Source: an uncultured Rhodopirellula sp. (GTDB taxonomy: Bacteria > Planctomycetota > Planctomycetia > Pirellulales > Pirellulaceae). From it: DNA of 7,764 nucleotides. Position 1 is the stretch's first letter, and each line of letters starts with the position of its first letter. The position numbers and the translations under genes were made by a program. Shown here one piece after another: positions 1 to 6,837 of this stretch. Under the pieces are notes generated by a model that saw only the letters and a program-made list of their open reading frames with translations, was not told where the DNA came from and ran no database searches. The stretch covers positions 1 through 7,764 of the forward strand of contig CAJXTM010000143.1 of NCBI GenBank assembly GCA_913061385.1, written 5' to 3'.

Positions 1-1
1 T

Positions 2-1270
2 GCCAAGGTGATGGCTGAATTGACGGGTTATGAACGTTTTCAAATCCTGCGACGAACTGCCGATCTGCTGCTGGAAAGACGTGATCAGCTTGCGCAGGTA
101 CTTAGTAAAGAAGAAGGGAAAACGATTGCGGAGGCTACGTCTGAGGTTGAACGGTCCGCGCAGGCGATGGAGTTAAGTGGTGAGGAGGCAAAACGACTCG
201 GTGGCGAGGTGCTACCGCTTGATGGCGGTCAGGGCGTCAACAACAAACTTGGCTTCACGCTCCGTATTCCTTGTGGTGTTGTTGCAGCGATCACACCCTT
301 CAATTTTCCGCTCAGCTTGGTTTGCCATAAAGTGGGACCTGCATTGGCGGCCGGGAATGCCGTGATTCTCAAGCCTGCCAGTGACACACCGTTGATTGCG
401 TTGCACCTTGTTGAAGCGTTGTTGGATGCCGGTTTACCTGTCACCGCCATTTCCTGTGTTACTGGCAGCGGCAGAAGCGTGGGGCAAGCAATTTGCAGCG
501 ATAAGCGTGTTAGGAAAATCAGCTTTACCGGCAGTTACGAAGTGGGCGAGCAGATTTGTGCGATCGCAGGAATCAAAAAAGTAACCATGGAACTCGGGGC
601 AAACAGTCCCTTGATTGTGCTGCCTGACGCTGATCTTGACAAAGTCGTTGCTGCCACTGTGTTCAGCGGTTTTGCGAATGCAGGTCAGGTCTGCATTTCT
701 GCACAGAGGTTGATTGTGACAGACGAGGTGCATGACGAGTTGATGGCGAAGTTGATTCCTAAGATTGAGTCCATTGTTTCCGGAGATCAGTTGAGTCGAG
801 AAACACAGATGGGCCCAATGGTTCGCAGCGCTGACGCTGCAAGGGTCCACGATTGGATTGTCGAAGCTGAAAGACAGGGGGCTTCGATTGCATGTGGTGG
901 ACAACGTGATGGAGCATTCATGCAACCAACGCTGCTACTGTCAGCTGGCAAAAAAATGAAAGTTGTCAAAGATGAGTTGTTCGGGCCAGCCGTCGCCGTT
1001 TGTTCGGCTCGCGATGCTGATGATGCAATTGTCATGGCAAATGACAGTAATTTCGGACTGAGTGCCGGTGTCTTTACACAGGATGTCGATGCTGCTGTCA
1101 GATTTGCCAAGGAGGTTGATTGTGGGAATGTGCATATCAACGGTGGGCCGCTTTGGAGAACGGATCTCATGCCATACGGTGGAATCAAGGACAGTGGGCT
1201 GGGTAAAGAAGGACCCAAATATGCGATTGATGAAATGACGGAAATGAAATCAGTTGTGATTCATTCCTGA
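2..1270 (+). CDS. NAD(P)-dependent aldehyde dehydrogenase, 5'-truncated by the window edge
   Basis: Cytoplasmic ALDH-superfamily enzyme that oxidises an aldehyde to the acid with NAD(P)+. The frame is open to the left edge. GTG at 8 and ATG at 11 lie inside the conserved N-terminal helix (ERFQILRRTADLLLERR), so the true start is upstream and about 50-60 residues are missing compared with the usual 475-480. Counting the codon at 8 as residue 1, the sequence shows Asn99 (TPFNFP), the cofactor motif FTGSYEVG, general-base Glu195 (MELGANSP), nucleophile Cys229 (GQVC) and Glu323 (ELFGP). The Glu-Cys spacing is 34, as in classical ALDHs. No signal peptide can be seen, but the N-terminus is missing. 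The motif ELGAN instead of ELGG(K) and the C-terminus MPYGGIKDSGLGKEGPKYA resemble lactaldehyde, phosphonoacetaldehyde and non-phosphorylating glyceraldehyde-phosphate dehydrogenases. The exact substrate is unknown. It is probably co-transcribed with the esterase gene 30 nt downstream. Confidence 0.93.
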   Translation, partial: AKVMAELTGYERFQILRRTADLLLERRDQLAQVLSKEEGKTIAEATSEVERSAQAMELSGEEAKRLGGEVLPLDGGQGVNNKLGFTLRIPCGVVAAITPFNFPLSLVCHKVGPALAAGNAVILKPASDTPLIALHLVEALLDAGLPVTAISCVTGSGRSVGQAICSDKRVRKISFTGSYEVGEQICAIAGIKKVTMELGANSPLIVLPDADLDKVVAATVFSGFANAGQVCISAQRLIVTDEVHDELMAKLIPKIESIVSGDQLSRETQMGPMVRSADAARVHDWIVEAERQGASIACGGQRDGAFMQPTLLLSAGKKMKVVKDELFGPAVAVCSARDADDAIVMANDSNFGLSAGVFTQDVDAAVRFAKEVDCGNVHINGGPLWRTDLMPYGGIKDSGLGKEGPKYAIDEMTEMKSVVIHS

Positions 1271-1300
1271 TTGCGAGTCGGTAAAAATAGGGAGAAAATG

Positions 1301-2923
1301 ATGCATCGAATGTCCAGACGAGGTGTTCACATGATTGCTGTGCTGCGAATCTTTTTTGGTGCCACTCTGTCTCTGACGGGGACAATGGACGGTATCTCGC
1401 ATGCGGATCAGGCTGGAGCCGAACTTGGGCCGATAGTCAAGACTTCCCAAGGCCGTGTCAGTGGCGTTTGCTTAGACGCGGTCAATCAGCTGACTGTCTT
1501 CCGTGGGATTCCTTTTGCAGAACCACCAGTTGGTGATTTGCGGTGGAAACCACCACAGCCACCTGCTGGTTGGGAAGGTGTTCGCCGCTGTGAAGAGTTC
1601 GGCAACGTCGCGTGGCAAAATATGTCGGGACGCAGTGAGCCCCCGGCCATGAGCGAAGACTGCCTGTTTTTGAATGTTTGGACGAGCGGGCTTGGCCAAG
1701 AAATGAAACGTCCCGTGATGGTTTGGATTCATGGAGGTGGCCTGAATCGTGGCTGGAGCAGCCAGGCAAAATATGATGGCAGCCAGTTTGCGCGTCAGGG
1801 TGTGGTGCTGGTTTCAATCAATTATCGACTCGGGGCGCTTGGCTTTCTTGCGCACCCGGATCTTTCGGCAGAGTCCGGGCAGCACGCGTCCGGGAACTAC
1901 GGAATACTTGATCAGGTTCAGGCATTGAAATGGGTGCGTGATAATATTGCTGCCTTTGGTGGTGACCCGGGCAACGTGACTATCTTTGGTGAGTCAGCAG
2001 GTGGCACCAGCGTAAGTGTACTGTGTGCTTCACCTCCGGCGAGGGGCCTGTTTCATCGTGCAATCATTCAAAGTCCCTGGATGTTTGGGTACATCAACAA
2101 TTTGGCTGAAGCTAATGTTGTCAAACTGCGTCAGTCAGTGTCGTCGACGCCCAGCGCTGAGACGCTTGGCGAATCATGGGCAGCAGATTTTGTCGATCCA
2201 CAATCTGGTAAGACTGTGGCTCAGCAGTTGCGAAAAATTCCCGCCCGAAAATTCATTGAGGGACGACCTTACTATAAGACCCGAGTCACCATTGATGGCT
2301 CGGTGCTTGCGAATCATCCAGCAGTTGTGTTTGCTGCAGGACAGCAGGCTCAGGTCCCAGTGATGATCGGTACAACGAAGGATGAAGGTGCCTATTTCAC
2401 CGGGTTCCTGCCCCCGAGTCGCGAGGAATTTGAGCAGACGTTGCGTCAGTTCTATGGTGATGATGCTGGGGCCATTATCTCAATGTATTCCAGTCAATCT
2501 GGCGGTGACTACAAGTCAGACGGTGCTCGTTTTGTGACGGATGCCTGGTTTCTACACCCAGTTCGGCAGCTTCTTGAGGGCATGAACCGGGTGCCCGTTG
2601 ATGCTTATCAGTATCAGTTCATTAAACCTGGGGCCGGGTTGTCGACCACTGGTTCGCCACATGCCATTGAGCTCAAGTTTGTGTTCGGGACTCTTGGGGA
2701 AGATGCATCAGAAGCAAATCAGAATGTCTCGGATATGATGCGTGCTCAATGGGCGAAGTTTGCCGAGACTGGAAATCCAAATGGGCCTGGCCTGCCAAGC
2801 TGGTCGAGTTATCGTGAACAGAAACAGTTTTTGAATATTGGTGATTCGGTTGGCCCCGGGGTAAGTTTGAAAAAGGCCGAGTTGGATGTGCACGATCAGG
2901 CGACCCAGCTGCTCTATGATTGA
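1301..2923 (+). CDS. Secreted type B carboxylesterase (alpha/beta hydrolase), first of a tandem pair
   Basis: Serine hydrolase of the carboxylesterase/cholinesterase-like (COesterase) family that hydrolyses carboxylic esters. The start is ATG 1301 (540 aa), because GGAG at 1291-1294 sits 6 nt upstream. The adjacent ATG at 1298 is only 3 nt from it, and ATG 1331 is an alternative. The N-terminus looks like a signal peptide: Arg6-Arg7, a hydrophobic stretch at about 11-27, and possible cleavage after Ser-His-Ala35. Family motifs follow in order: VFRGIPFAEPPVG, the disulfide-type Cys pair (RRC...EDCLFLNVW), oxyanion-hole HGGG (His144) and GESAGG with nucleophile Ser232. Triad Glu362 (TTKDEG) and His454 (SPHAIEL) complete the active site. 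Length is normal for the family. The product is probably exported to the periplasm or outside. The physiological substrate is not evident, and para-nitrobenzyl-esterase style names would reflect homology only. Confidence 0.93.
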   Translation: MHRMSRRGVHMIAVLRIFFGATLSLTGTMDGISHADQAGAELGPIVKTSQGRVSGVCLDAVNQLTVFRGIPFAEPPVGDLRWKPPQPPAGWEGVRRCEEFGNVAWQNMSGRSEPPAMSEDCLFLNVWTSGLGQEMKRPVMVWIHGGGLNRGWSSQAKYDGSQFARQGVVLVSINYRLGALGFLAHPDLSAESGQHASGNYGILDQVQALKWVRDNIAAFGGDPGNVTIFGESAGGTSVSVLCASPPARGLFHRAIIQSPWMFGYINNLAEANVVKLRQSVSSTPSAETLGESWAADFVDPQSGKTVAQQLRKIPARKFIEGRPYYKTRVTIDGSVLANHPAVVFAAGQQAQVPVMIGTTKDEGAYFTGFLPPSREEFEQTLRQFYGDDAGAIISMYSSQSGGDYKSDGARFVTDAWFLHPVRQLLEGMNRVPVDAYQYQFIKPGAGLSTTGSPHAIELKFVFGTLGEDASEANQNVSDMMRAQWAKFAETGNPNGPGLPSWSSYREQKQFLNIGDSVGPGVSLKKAELDVHDQATQLLYD

Positions 2924-3000
2924 AGACGACTCGATGAGTCAAGACGACGTGCGGTGCATGAAAATGAATTTTGGTTTCAATAATAAATGGATGGAATAGC
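2924..3000 (+). other. Intergenic spacer between the two esterase genes
   Basis: A 77-nt gap. It holds a short perfect inverted repeat, GACTC-gat-GAGTC (2928-2940), flanked on both sides by AAGACGAC (2923-2930 and 2941-2948). It also holds a 13-codon mini-ORF (2958-2999) whose TAG ends one base before the esterase ATG. The stem is only 5 bp and has no T-tract, so it is not a convincing terminator. An AATAAT at 2979-2984 resembles a -10 box but has no -35 partner at the right distance and lies too close to the start codon. The two esterase genes could therefore be co-transcribed. Confidence 0.4.
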
Positions 3001-4575
3001 ATGAGTAATCGATTGGTACTTCCGTTCGTCAGTTTCGCGGTCGTGTGGTTGCAACCCATCAACGTTGATGCTGCTCAAGGCCGAATCGTACAAACGGAGG
3101 CTGGAAGCGTCCGTGGAGAGTTACTGGATGATGATCCGTCCCTCTGTGTTTTCAAGGGAATACCGTATGCAGCTCCGCCTGTTGGGATTTTGCGTTGGAA
3201 GCCTCCGCAACCGGTCGAGCCGTGGAAGGGCGTACGAGAGTGCAATCAGTTTGGAAATAAATGTTTGCAGAAAGGACGAAGGCGATCGGGACCATTTTCT
3301 GAGGATTGTCTGTTCCTGAATGTTTGGACGCCCGCCAAGCTGCCAACTGCCAAGCTGCCGGTCATGGTGTGGATTCATGGCGGAGGGCTTACTCAAGGAT
3401 CAGCACATGAATTGGGATACATGGGTGATGAACTTGCGAAACGGGATGTGATCTTGGTTTCAATCAACTATCGGTTGGGAGCCTTTGGCTTTCTTTCGCA
3501 TCCAGCGTTGACCGCAGAGTCTGAGCATGGGGCTTCGGGCAATTACGGCATTCTTGATCAGATCCACGCGTTGAAATGGGTTCAGGCCAACATTGCGGCG
3601 TTCGGTGGTGATCCCGGGAATGTCACCATTTTTGGTGAATCCGCTGGCGGAACCAGTGTTTATCTGTTGGTTGCGTCACCGCTTGCCAAAGGTTTGTTCC
3701 ACAAGGCTATCCTGCAGAGTGCATGGATTGACCCCAAAATCTTCCGTAGACTTAAGCAGGCGAATTACTACGGTCCCTCCGCCGAACAGATCGGCATCAC
3801 GGAGGTGAGCAAGCTGCTCAAAGATATTGATGCAGATGGCACATTGGAAAAGTTGCGAGCAATTCCTGCTGAGGAAATCTTGGAAAATTTGAAGCCAAGA
3901 TTGCCGGTGGTGATTGATGGTTGGTTACTGTCTGATTTCCCCTCTGCGATTTGTGCCGCGGGGAAGCACAATCGGGTGCCAACCATGGCGGGTACTAATC
4001 GGGATGAAGGCACCATGTTCACGCCAGCCAAAGTTCATGAATCGGTTCAGGAGCATCGGAAGGCGATCGGAAGCCGTTTTCCCGAGCAGCTTGCAGAAGT
4101 ACTTGAGGTCTATGGCGTTGACGACGAATCGGGTATCCGCGACTCCGTGGTTCAGGAAATTACGGATGTCTGGTTCGTGCGACCTACTCGGGAATACCTG
4201 AGGGCAATGCAGGCAGGAAAATCTCCGGTGTGGATGTACCACTTCACTCGGGACAGTCGTTCTTGGCCTTGGCTTAAGGCTGCCCACGCCGCAGAAATAC
4301 CATACGTCTTCAATACATTGGACGAAACAAAGATTGATGACGTCGATCGAGCGATTGCAAGTGCGATGATTGGCTACTGGACACAGTTTGCCCGGTCGGG
4401 CGATCCAAATGCAGAGGGAATGGTGACATGGCCCCCCTACGATCAACAGACAGATCAGCATTTGGAAATTGGTGATGAGCTAAAATCTGGCCACGGGTTG
4501 CGTGCTGAAGCGTGTGACCTGATGGATCGTGTGATCAACTTTCAGCGTCAGGCGAAACCACGAACAACTGAATGA
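3001..4575 (+). CDS. Secreted type B carboxylesterase (alpha/beta hydrolase), second of a tandem pair
   Basis: Paralogue of the preceding esterase, 524 aa from ATG 3001. The ribosome site is weak (TGGA at 2992-2995). Reading from TTG 2971 would put ten non-signal-like residues in front. The N-terminus is a plausible signal peptide: Arg4, a hydrophobic stretch at about 5-20, and cleavage near Val-Asp-Ala24. Motifs are VFKGIPYAAPPVG, SEDCLFLNVW, HGGG (His126), GESAGG with nucleophile Ser214, and triad Glu336 (TNRDEG) and His429 (AAHAAEI). The core around the nucleophile (NIAAFGGDPGNVTIFGESAG) is identical to that of its neighbour. The region between nucleophile and acid, and the C-terminal third, diverge strongly, which suggests duplication followed by substrate divergence. 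It should be an active exported esterase of unknown substrate. A hairpin 3 nt after the stop may end the transcript or lower expression of the genes downstream. Confidence 0.93.
   Translation: MSNRLVLPFVSFAVVWLQPINVDAAQGRIVQTEAGSVRGELLDDDPSLCVFKGIPYAAPPVGILRWKPPQPVEPWKGVRECNQFGNKCLQKGRRRSGPFSEDCLFLNVWTPAKLPTAKLPVMVWIHGGGLTQGSAHELGYMGDELAKRDVILVSINYRLGAFGFLSHPALTAESEHGASGNYGILDQIHALKWVQANIAAFGGDPGNVTIFGESAGGTSVYLLVASPLAKGLFHKAILQSAWIDPKIFRRLKQANYYGPSAEQIGITEVSKLLKDIDADGTLEKLRAIPAEEILENLKPRLPVVIDGWLLSDFPSAICAAGKHNRVPTMAGTNRDEGTMFTPAKVHESVQEHRKAIGSRFPEQLAEVLEVYGVDDESGIRDSVVQEITDVWFVRPTREYLRAMQAGKSPVWMYHFTRDSRSWPWLKAAHAAEIPYVFNTLDETKIDDVDRAIASAMIGYWTQFARSGDPNAEGMVTWPPYDQQTDQHLEIGDELKSGHGLRAEACDLMDRVINFQRQAKPRTTE
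3334..3359 (+). repeat. Short in-frame direct repeat (15-nt period) in the second esterase
   Basis: The 11-mer GCCAAGCTGCC occurs at 3334-3344 and again at 3349-3359, encoding AKLP-T-AKLP just before the VMVWIHGGG strand. The period is 15 nt, so the reading frame is kept. The paralogue upstream has unrelated residues here (GLGQEMKRP). It looks like a small local duplication in a surface loop. Confidence 0.6.
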
Positions 4576-4578
4576 AAA

Positions 4579-4616
4579 TGTCGGGTCAGGGTGACGTAAT
4601 GCAACCCGCCCCGACA
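4579..4616 (+). terminator. Possible terminator or attenuator hairpin after the second esterase
   Basis: TGTCGGG (4579-4585) pairs perfectly with CCCGACA (4610-4616). Inside it, GGGT (4589-4592) pairs with ACCC (4604-4607), giving an 11-bp stem with a small internal loop and an 11-nt apical loop. It starts 3 nt after the esterase TGA. An A-run precedes it, and GATTTGT follows instead of a strong T-tract, so efficient intrinsic termination is doubtful. Partial termination or 3'-end protection would also fit its place between the esterases and the membrane pair. Confidence 0.45.
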
Positions 4617-4704
4617 GATTTGTCCAGAGTTAGGCGATGCCATGAACGAGCGAAATGTCGGCAAGGACTGAACGTGAGTGATCGAGGATCGGAAAGGGTG
4701 TTCC
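4617..4704 (+). other. Spacer upstream of the small membrane protein gene
   Basis: This stretch carries the ribosome binding site AAAGGG (4693-4698), 6 nt before ATG 4705, which decides the start of the next gene. No confident -35/-10 promoter pair can be seen. A 37-codon ORF (4599-4712) and a 9-residue ORF (4642-4671) cross it without supporting evidence. Confidence 0.4.
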
Positions 4705-5241
4705 ATGTTTGATGTGACGCGATGGTTATTGGCTCTGTGTCTAATGATCGGAGGTTTGTTGATTTATGCCGCGACAGGCTTTGAGCATGCGCATGTTTCT
4801 TCGGCGGTGCATCCCGTTTTTGTTTCGACCATGGAGGTTGGTGGCGCTCGAGGCGAAGGGGACATTATTCACTGGAATGAGGGGCTTGTCTTTGGGACCG
4901 TGGTGATCGTGACTCTGACAGCGACCCTGTTGATCGGAGTTGATTCATCCAGTTCTGGCATCAAGCGAATCCGCTGTTGGATTCTTGCCGTCGGATTGGT
5001 CTATGTGCTTACTTTTGTTGCGATGATGTTTTCTTGGCGTGAGTACGCGAGTCAGGCAACGCATGAACTCTGGGGACCTTTTCCTGCACCGGTCACGTGG
5101 ATGGTTTTCGGGATCTGGTTGGTTCCCGGGCTTTTTACCTTGATCTACGTCGCAGGCTTTCACACATGGTTCGTTGTGGGAAAGGTTCAAGAAGACGCCT
5201 GCTCAGATTCCAGTGAGTCCACAATTGAGAGGACCAATTGA
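4705..5241 (+). CDS. Small four-helix membrane protein of unknown function, coupled to the symporter
   Basis: I do not recognise this protein. ATG 4705 is chosen because AAAGGG (4693-4698) sits 6 nt upstream; GTG 4678 would add nine residues and lacks this spacing. It has 178 aa with predicted membrane segments at about 7-24, 58-79, 90-110 and 130-155. A loop of about 33 residues (25-57) between the first two segments contains several His residues and a Gly-rich stretch. The C-terminal tail is hydrophilic and acidic (from about 160). Its TGA overlaps the symporter ATG by one base (TGATG), so the two are probably translationally coupled and made in matched amounts. Small membrane partners are known beside other sodium:solute symporters, such as YhdT with PanF and YjcH with ActP. 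By analogy (inference) this may be an accessory or stabilising subunit. No catalytic motif is visible. Confidence 0.85.
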   Translation: MFDVTRWLLALCLMIGGLLIYAATGFEHAHVSSAVHPVFVSTMEVGGARGEGDIIHWNEGLVFGTVVIVTLTATLLIGVDSSSSGIKRIRCWILAVGLVYVLTFVAMMFSWREYASQATHELWGPFPAPVTWMVFGIWLVPGLFTLIYVAGFHTWFVVGKVQEDACSDSSESTIERTN

Positions 5242-6737
5242 TGGAGAACTATCGTGCGGAGATCATTGTTGGCTGTGTTGCCATTTACTTTTTGCTCTGC
5301 ATCGTTGTGGGCCTTTGGGCGATGCGAAAGACAAGAACGGCTCGTGATTTTTTCATGGCCGGACGCGACCTTGGAATCTTCGTGACTTCGATTGCAATCT
5401 TTTCAAGTGCGATGAGTGGCTTTGGGTTTGTGGGAGGCCCAGGGTTGGTGTACCGGATGGGGATAAGTTCCCTATGGATCGTAATTTCGACCACCATTGG
5501 CTATGCCATCTGTTTCTTTCTGTTGGGAAAGAAACTGCGAGAGTGGGCGGTCAAGAGGGATTCGATTTCGTTGCCGGATGTAATCAAAGTACGTTATCAA
5601 AGTTCGACTGCAGGTGTTCTGGCAGCGGTGGCCATTTTGCTTGGGGTCATGGGTTATCTGGCAACACAGATTGCAGCCATGGCAACGGTACTGCAAAGTC
5701 TGGTGAGTGGGTTAACGACGTATGGTGAAGTGTCGCTGTTTGCCTGTGCCTTGTTTTCGACCGTTCTGTTGGTGTTTTATTGCGTTACCGGGGGAATCAT
5801 TGCGTCGGTTTATACCGACTTGATTCAGGGGGTGATCATGATGGTTGCTGCAGTGCTGGTTTTCCTGACCGCCATTTGGACGGTGGACGGTGGCTTGGCA
5901 GGGATTTCGCAGGTTTTGGTGCGTGATGATCCTCAATCGATGAGCCCTTGGGGAAGCAAGGGAATGATCGGATGTCTGTCTTGGTACTTCGTTTTTGCGT
6001 TCGGGGTTGCGGGGCAACCACATGTGATCACCAAATTGATGATGACGCGTCGCGCTGAGGATGCCAGGTGGACCTTGCCTGCTACCATTGCAGGCTACAT
6101 GGTCACCGCGTTATTGTGGATTGTGGTTGGCTTGACGATGCGGGCCCTCGTGGTCAGTCATGCTCACCCTGAACTGGCGACTGCCGATAGTGCTGCTCCA
6201 GATTTTCTTCAGTACTTCACTCACCCGATTCTTGCCGGTATTGTTTTTGCTGGCTTGTTTGCAGCCATCATGTCCACGGCAGATGCATTTCTGAACATTG
6301 GTGCCGCTGCCATTGTGCATGACATTCCGGTAGCTATTCGTGGTAAGCCACTTGAGAACGAGTTGCGATGGGCTAGGGTCGTCACGGTCTTGATCGGAGG
6401 TGCAGCCATGGTGTTCGCGCTGTTCAGCGGTGATATGGTGGCACTTCTTGGTGCATTTGGATGGGGAACCTTTGCAGCCGCCCTCGTGCCCACTGTCGCG
6501 ATCGGTTTGAATTGGAAGAGAGCAACGTCGCTTGCGGCATGTGTAGCGATTGCCTCAAGTCTGATCGTGAATTTCTCCATCAAAGCGTTTGGTATTGTCG
6601 TTCCTCTGAACATCGATTCTGGTGCGGTTGCCCTGCTTGTTTCGCTGACACTCTTTATCGGTATCTCGCTCGGAACCCGCAATAATCCTGAAGTCGCCGA
6701 TCCTGAAGTCGCCGATCCTGAAGTCGCCGAAGTCTGA
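5241..6737 (+). CDS. Sodium:solute symporter (SSS family, PutP/PanF-like)
   Basis: Inner-membrane secondary transporter that couples uptake of an organic solute to sodium. ATG 5241 overlaps the previous stop by one base, and GAGAGGA (5226-5232) provides a ribosome site; the product is 498 aa. The protein is hydrophobic throughout, with around 12-13 likely helices. Family landmarks are the N-terminal SxRDFFxAGR-like segment (ARDFFMAGRDLG), TDLIQG at 192-197, GQPH at 258-261 followed by a KLMM segment, and MSTAD with Ser345-Thr346. In PutP the corresponding Ser/Thr pair helps form the sodium site, so sodium dependence is likely. The closest-looking relatives are the proline and pantothenate carriers, but the substrate cannot be assigned from motifs. 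The last 16 residues form a tandem repeat (PEVAD units) encoded by repeated DNA, an unusual acidic cytoplasmic or periplasmic tail. Confidence 0.92.
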   Translation: MENYRAEIIVGCVAIYFLLCIVVGLWAMRKTRTARDFFMAGRDLGIFVTSIAIFSSAMSGFGFVGGPGLVYRMGISSLWIVISTTIGYAICFFLLGKKLREWAVKRDSISLPDVIKVRYQSSTAGVLAAVAILLGVMGYLATQIAAMATVLQSLVSGLTTYGEVSLFACALFSTVLLVFYCVTGGIIASVYTDLIQGVIMMVAAVLVFLTAIWTVDGGLAGISQVLVRDDPQSMSPWGSKGMIGCLSWYFVFAFGVAGQPHVITKLMMTRRAEDARWTLPATIAGYMVTALLWIVVGLTMRALVVSHAHPELATADSAAPDFLQYFTHPILAGIVFAGLFAAIMSTADAFLNIGAAAIVHDIPVAIRGKPLENELRWARVVTVLIGGAAMVFALFSGDMVALLGAFGWGTFAAALVPTVAIGLNWKRATSLAACVAIASSLIVNFSIKAFGIVVPLNIDSGAVALLVSLTLFIGISLGTRNNPEVADPEVADPEVAEV

Positions 6738-6761
6738 AGTCGCAGAAGTCTGAAGTCGCAG
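6685..6761 (+). repeat. Five-copy 15/16-nt tandem repeat spanning the symporter stop codon
   Basis: Three perfect 15-nt units (6685-6699, 6700-6714, 6715-6729) are followed by two perfect 16-nt units (6730-6745, 6746-6761). All share the core CTGAAGTCGC, which starts at 6688, 6703, 6718, 6734 and 6750. The 15-nt units encode PEVAD in frame. The first 16-nt unit supplies the in-frame TGA (6735-6737), so the last copy and most of the fourth are noncoding. It has the structure of a slippage-prone minisatellite. Confidence 0.9.
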
Positions 6762-6837
6762 AAGCTTTGAGACGGGGTGGTTCTTTCAGGGCTGTTGTGC
6801 ACATTTGGCTTATTGCTGGCTCATGAAATTGGGCGAT
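6738..6837. other. Convergent intergenic region without a clear terminator
   Basis: This 100-bp gap separates the symporter stop from the stop of the minus-strand gene. It contains the end of the tandem repeat (to 6761) and an 8-bp palindrome TGTGCACA (6796-6803) with no loop or T-tract. I see no convincing intrinsic terminator for either strand. Confidence 0.4.

Noticed and set aside
8..13. GTG/ATG at 8-13 as the true start of the aldehyde dehydrogenase
   Set aside because: The reading frame continues to the left edge and the conserved fold would lack its N-terminal portion, so the gene must begin upstream.
434..925. 163-codon open frame on the minus strand inside the aldehyde dehydrogenase gene
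   Set aside because: It lies wholly opposite a well-supported conserved gene, has no recognisable motif and reads as a codon-bias shadow.
2956..2984. Possible promoter with AATAAT (2979-2984)
   Set aside because: The hexamer at the -35 distance (GCATGA) does not match, and transcription would start almost at the ATG.
3925..4461. 178-codon open frame on the minus strand opposite the second esterase
   Set aside because: The opposing strand encodes the conserved catalytic Glu and His region; the antisense product shows no family features.
4642..4671. Nine-residue ORF in the spacer before the membrane protein
   Set aside because: It is too short to judge, has no ribosome site and is expected by chance.
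6221..6802. 193-codon open frame on the minus strand opposite the symporter 3' end
   Set aside because: It is antisense to conserved symporter motifs, and its repetitive start (SATSG units) is just the tandem repeat read backwards.
6796..6803. TGTGCACA palindrome between the convergent genes as a terminator
   Set aside because: It has no loop, only 4 bp per arm and no T-tract on either strand.
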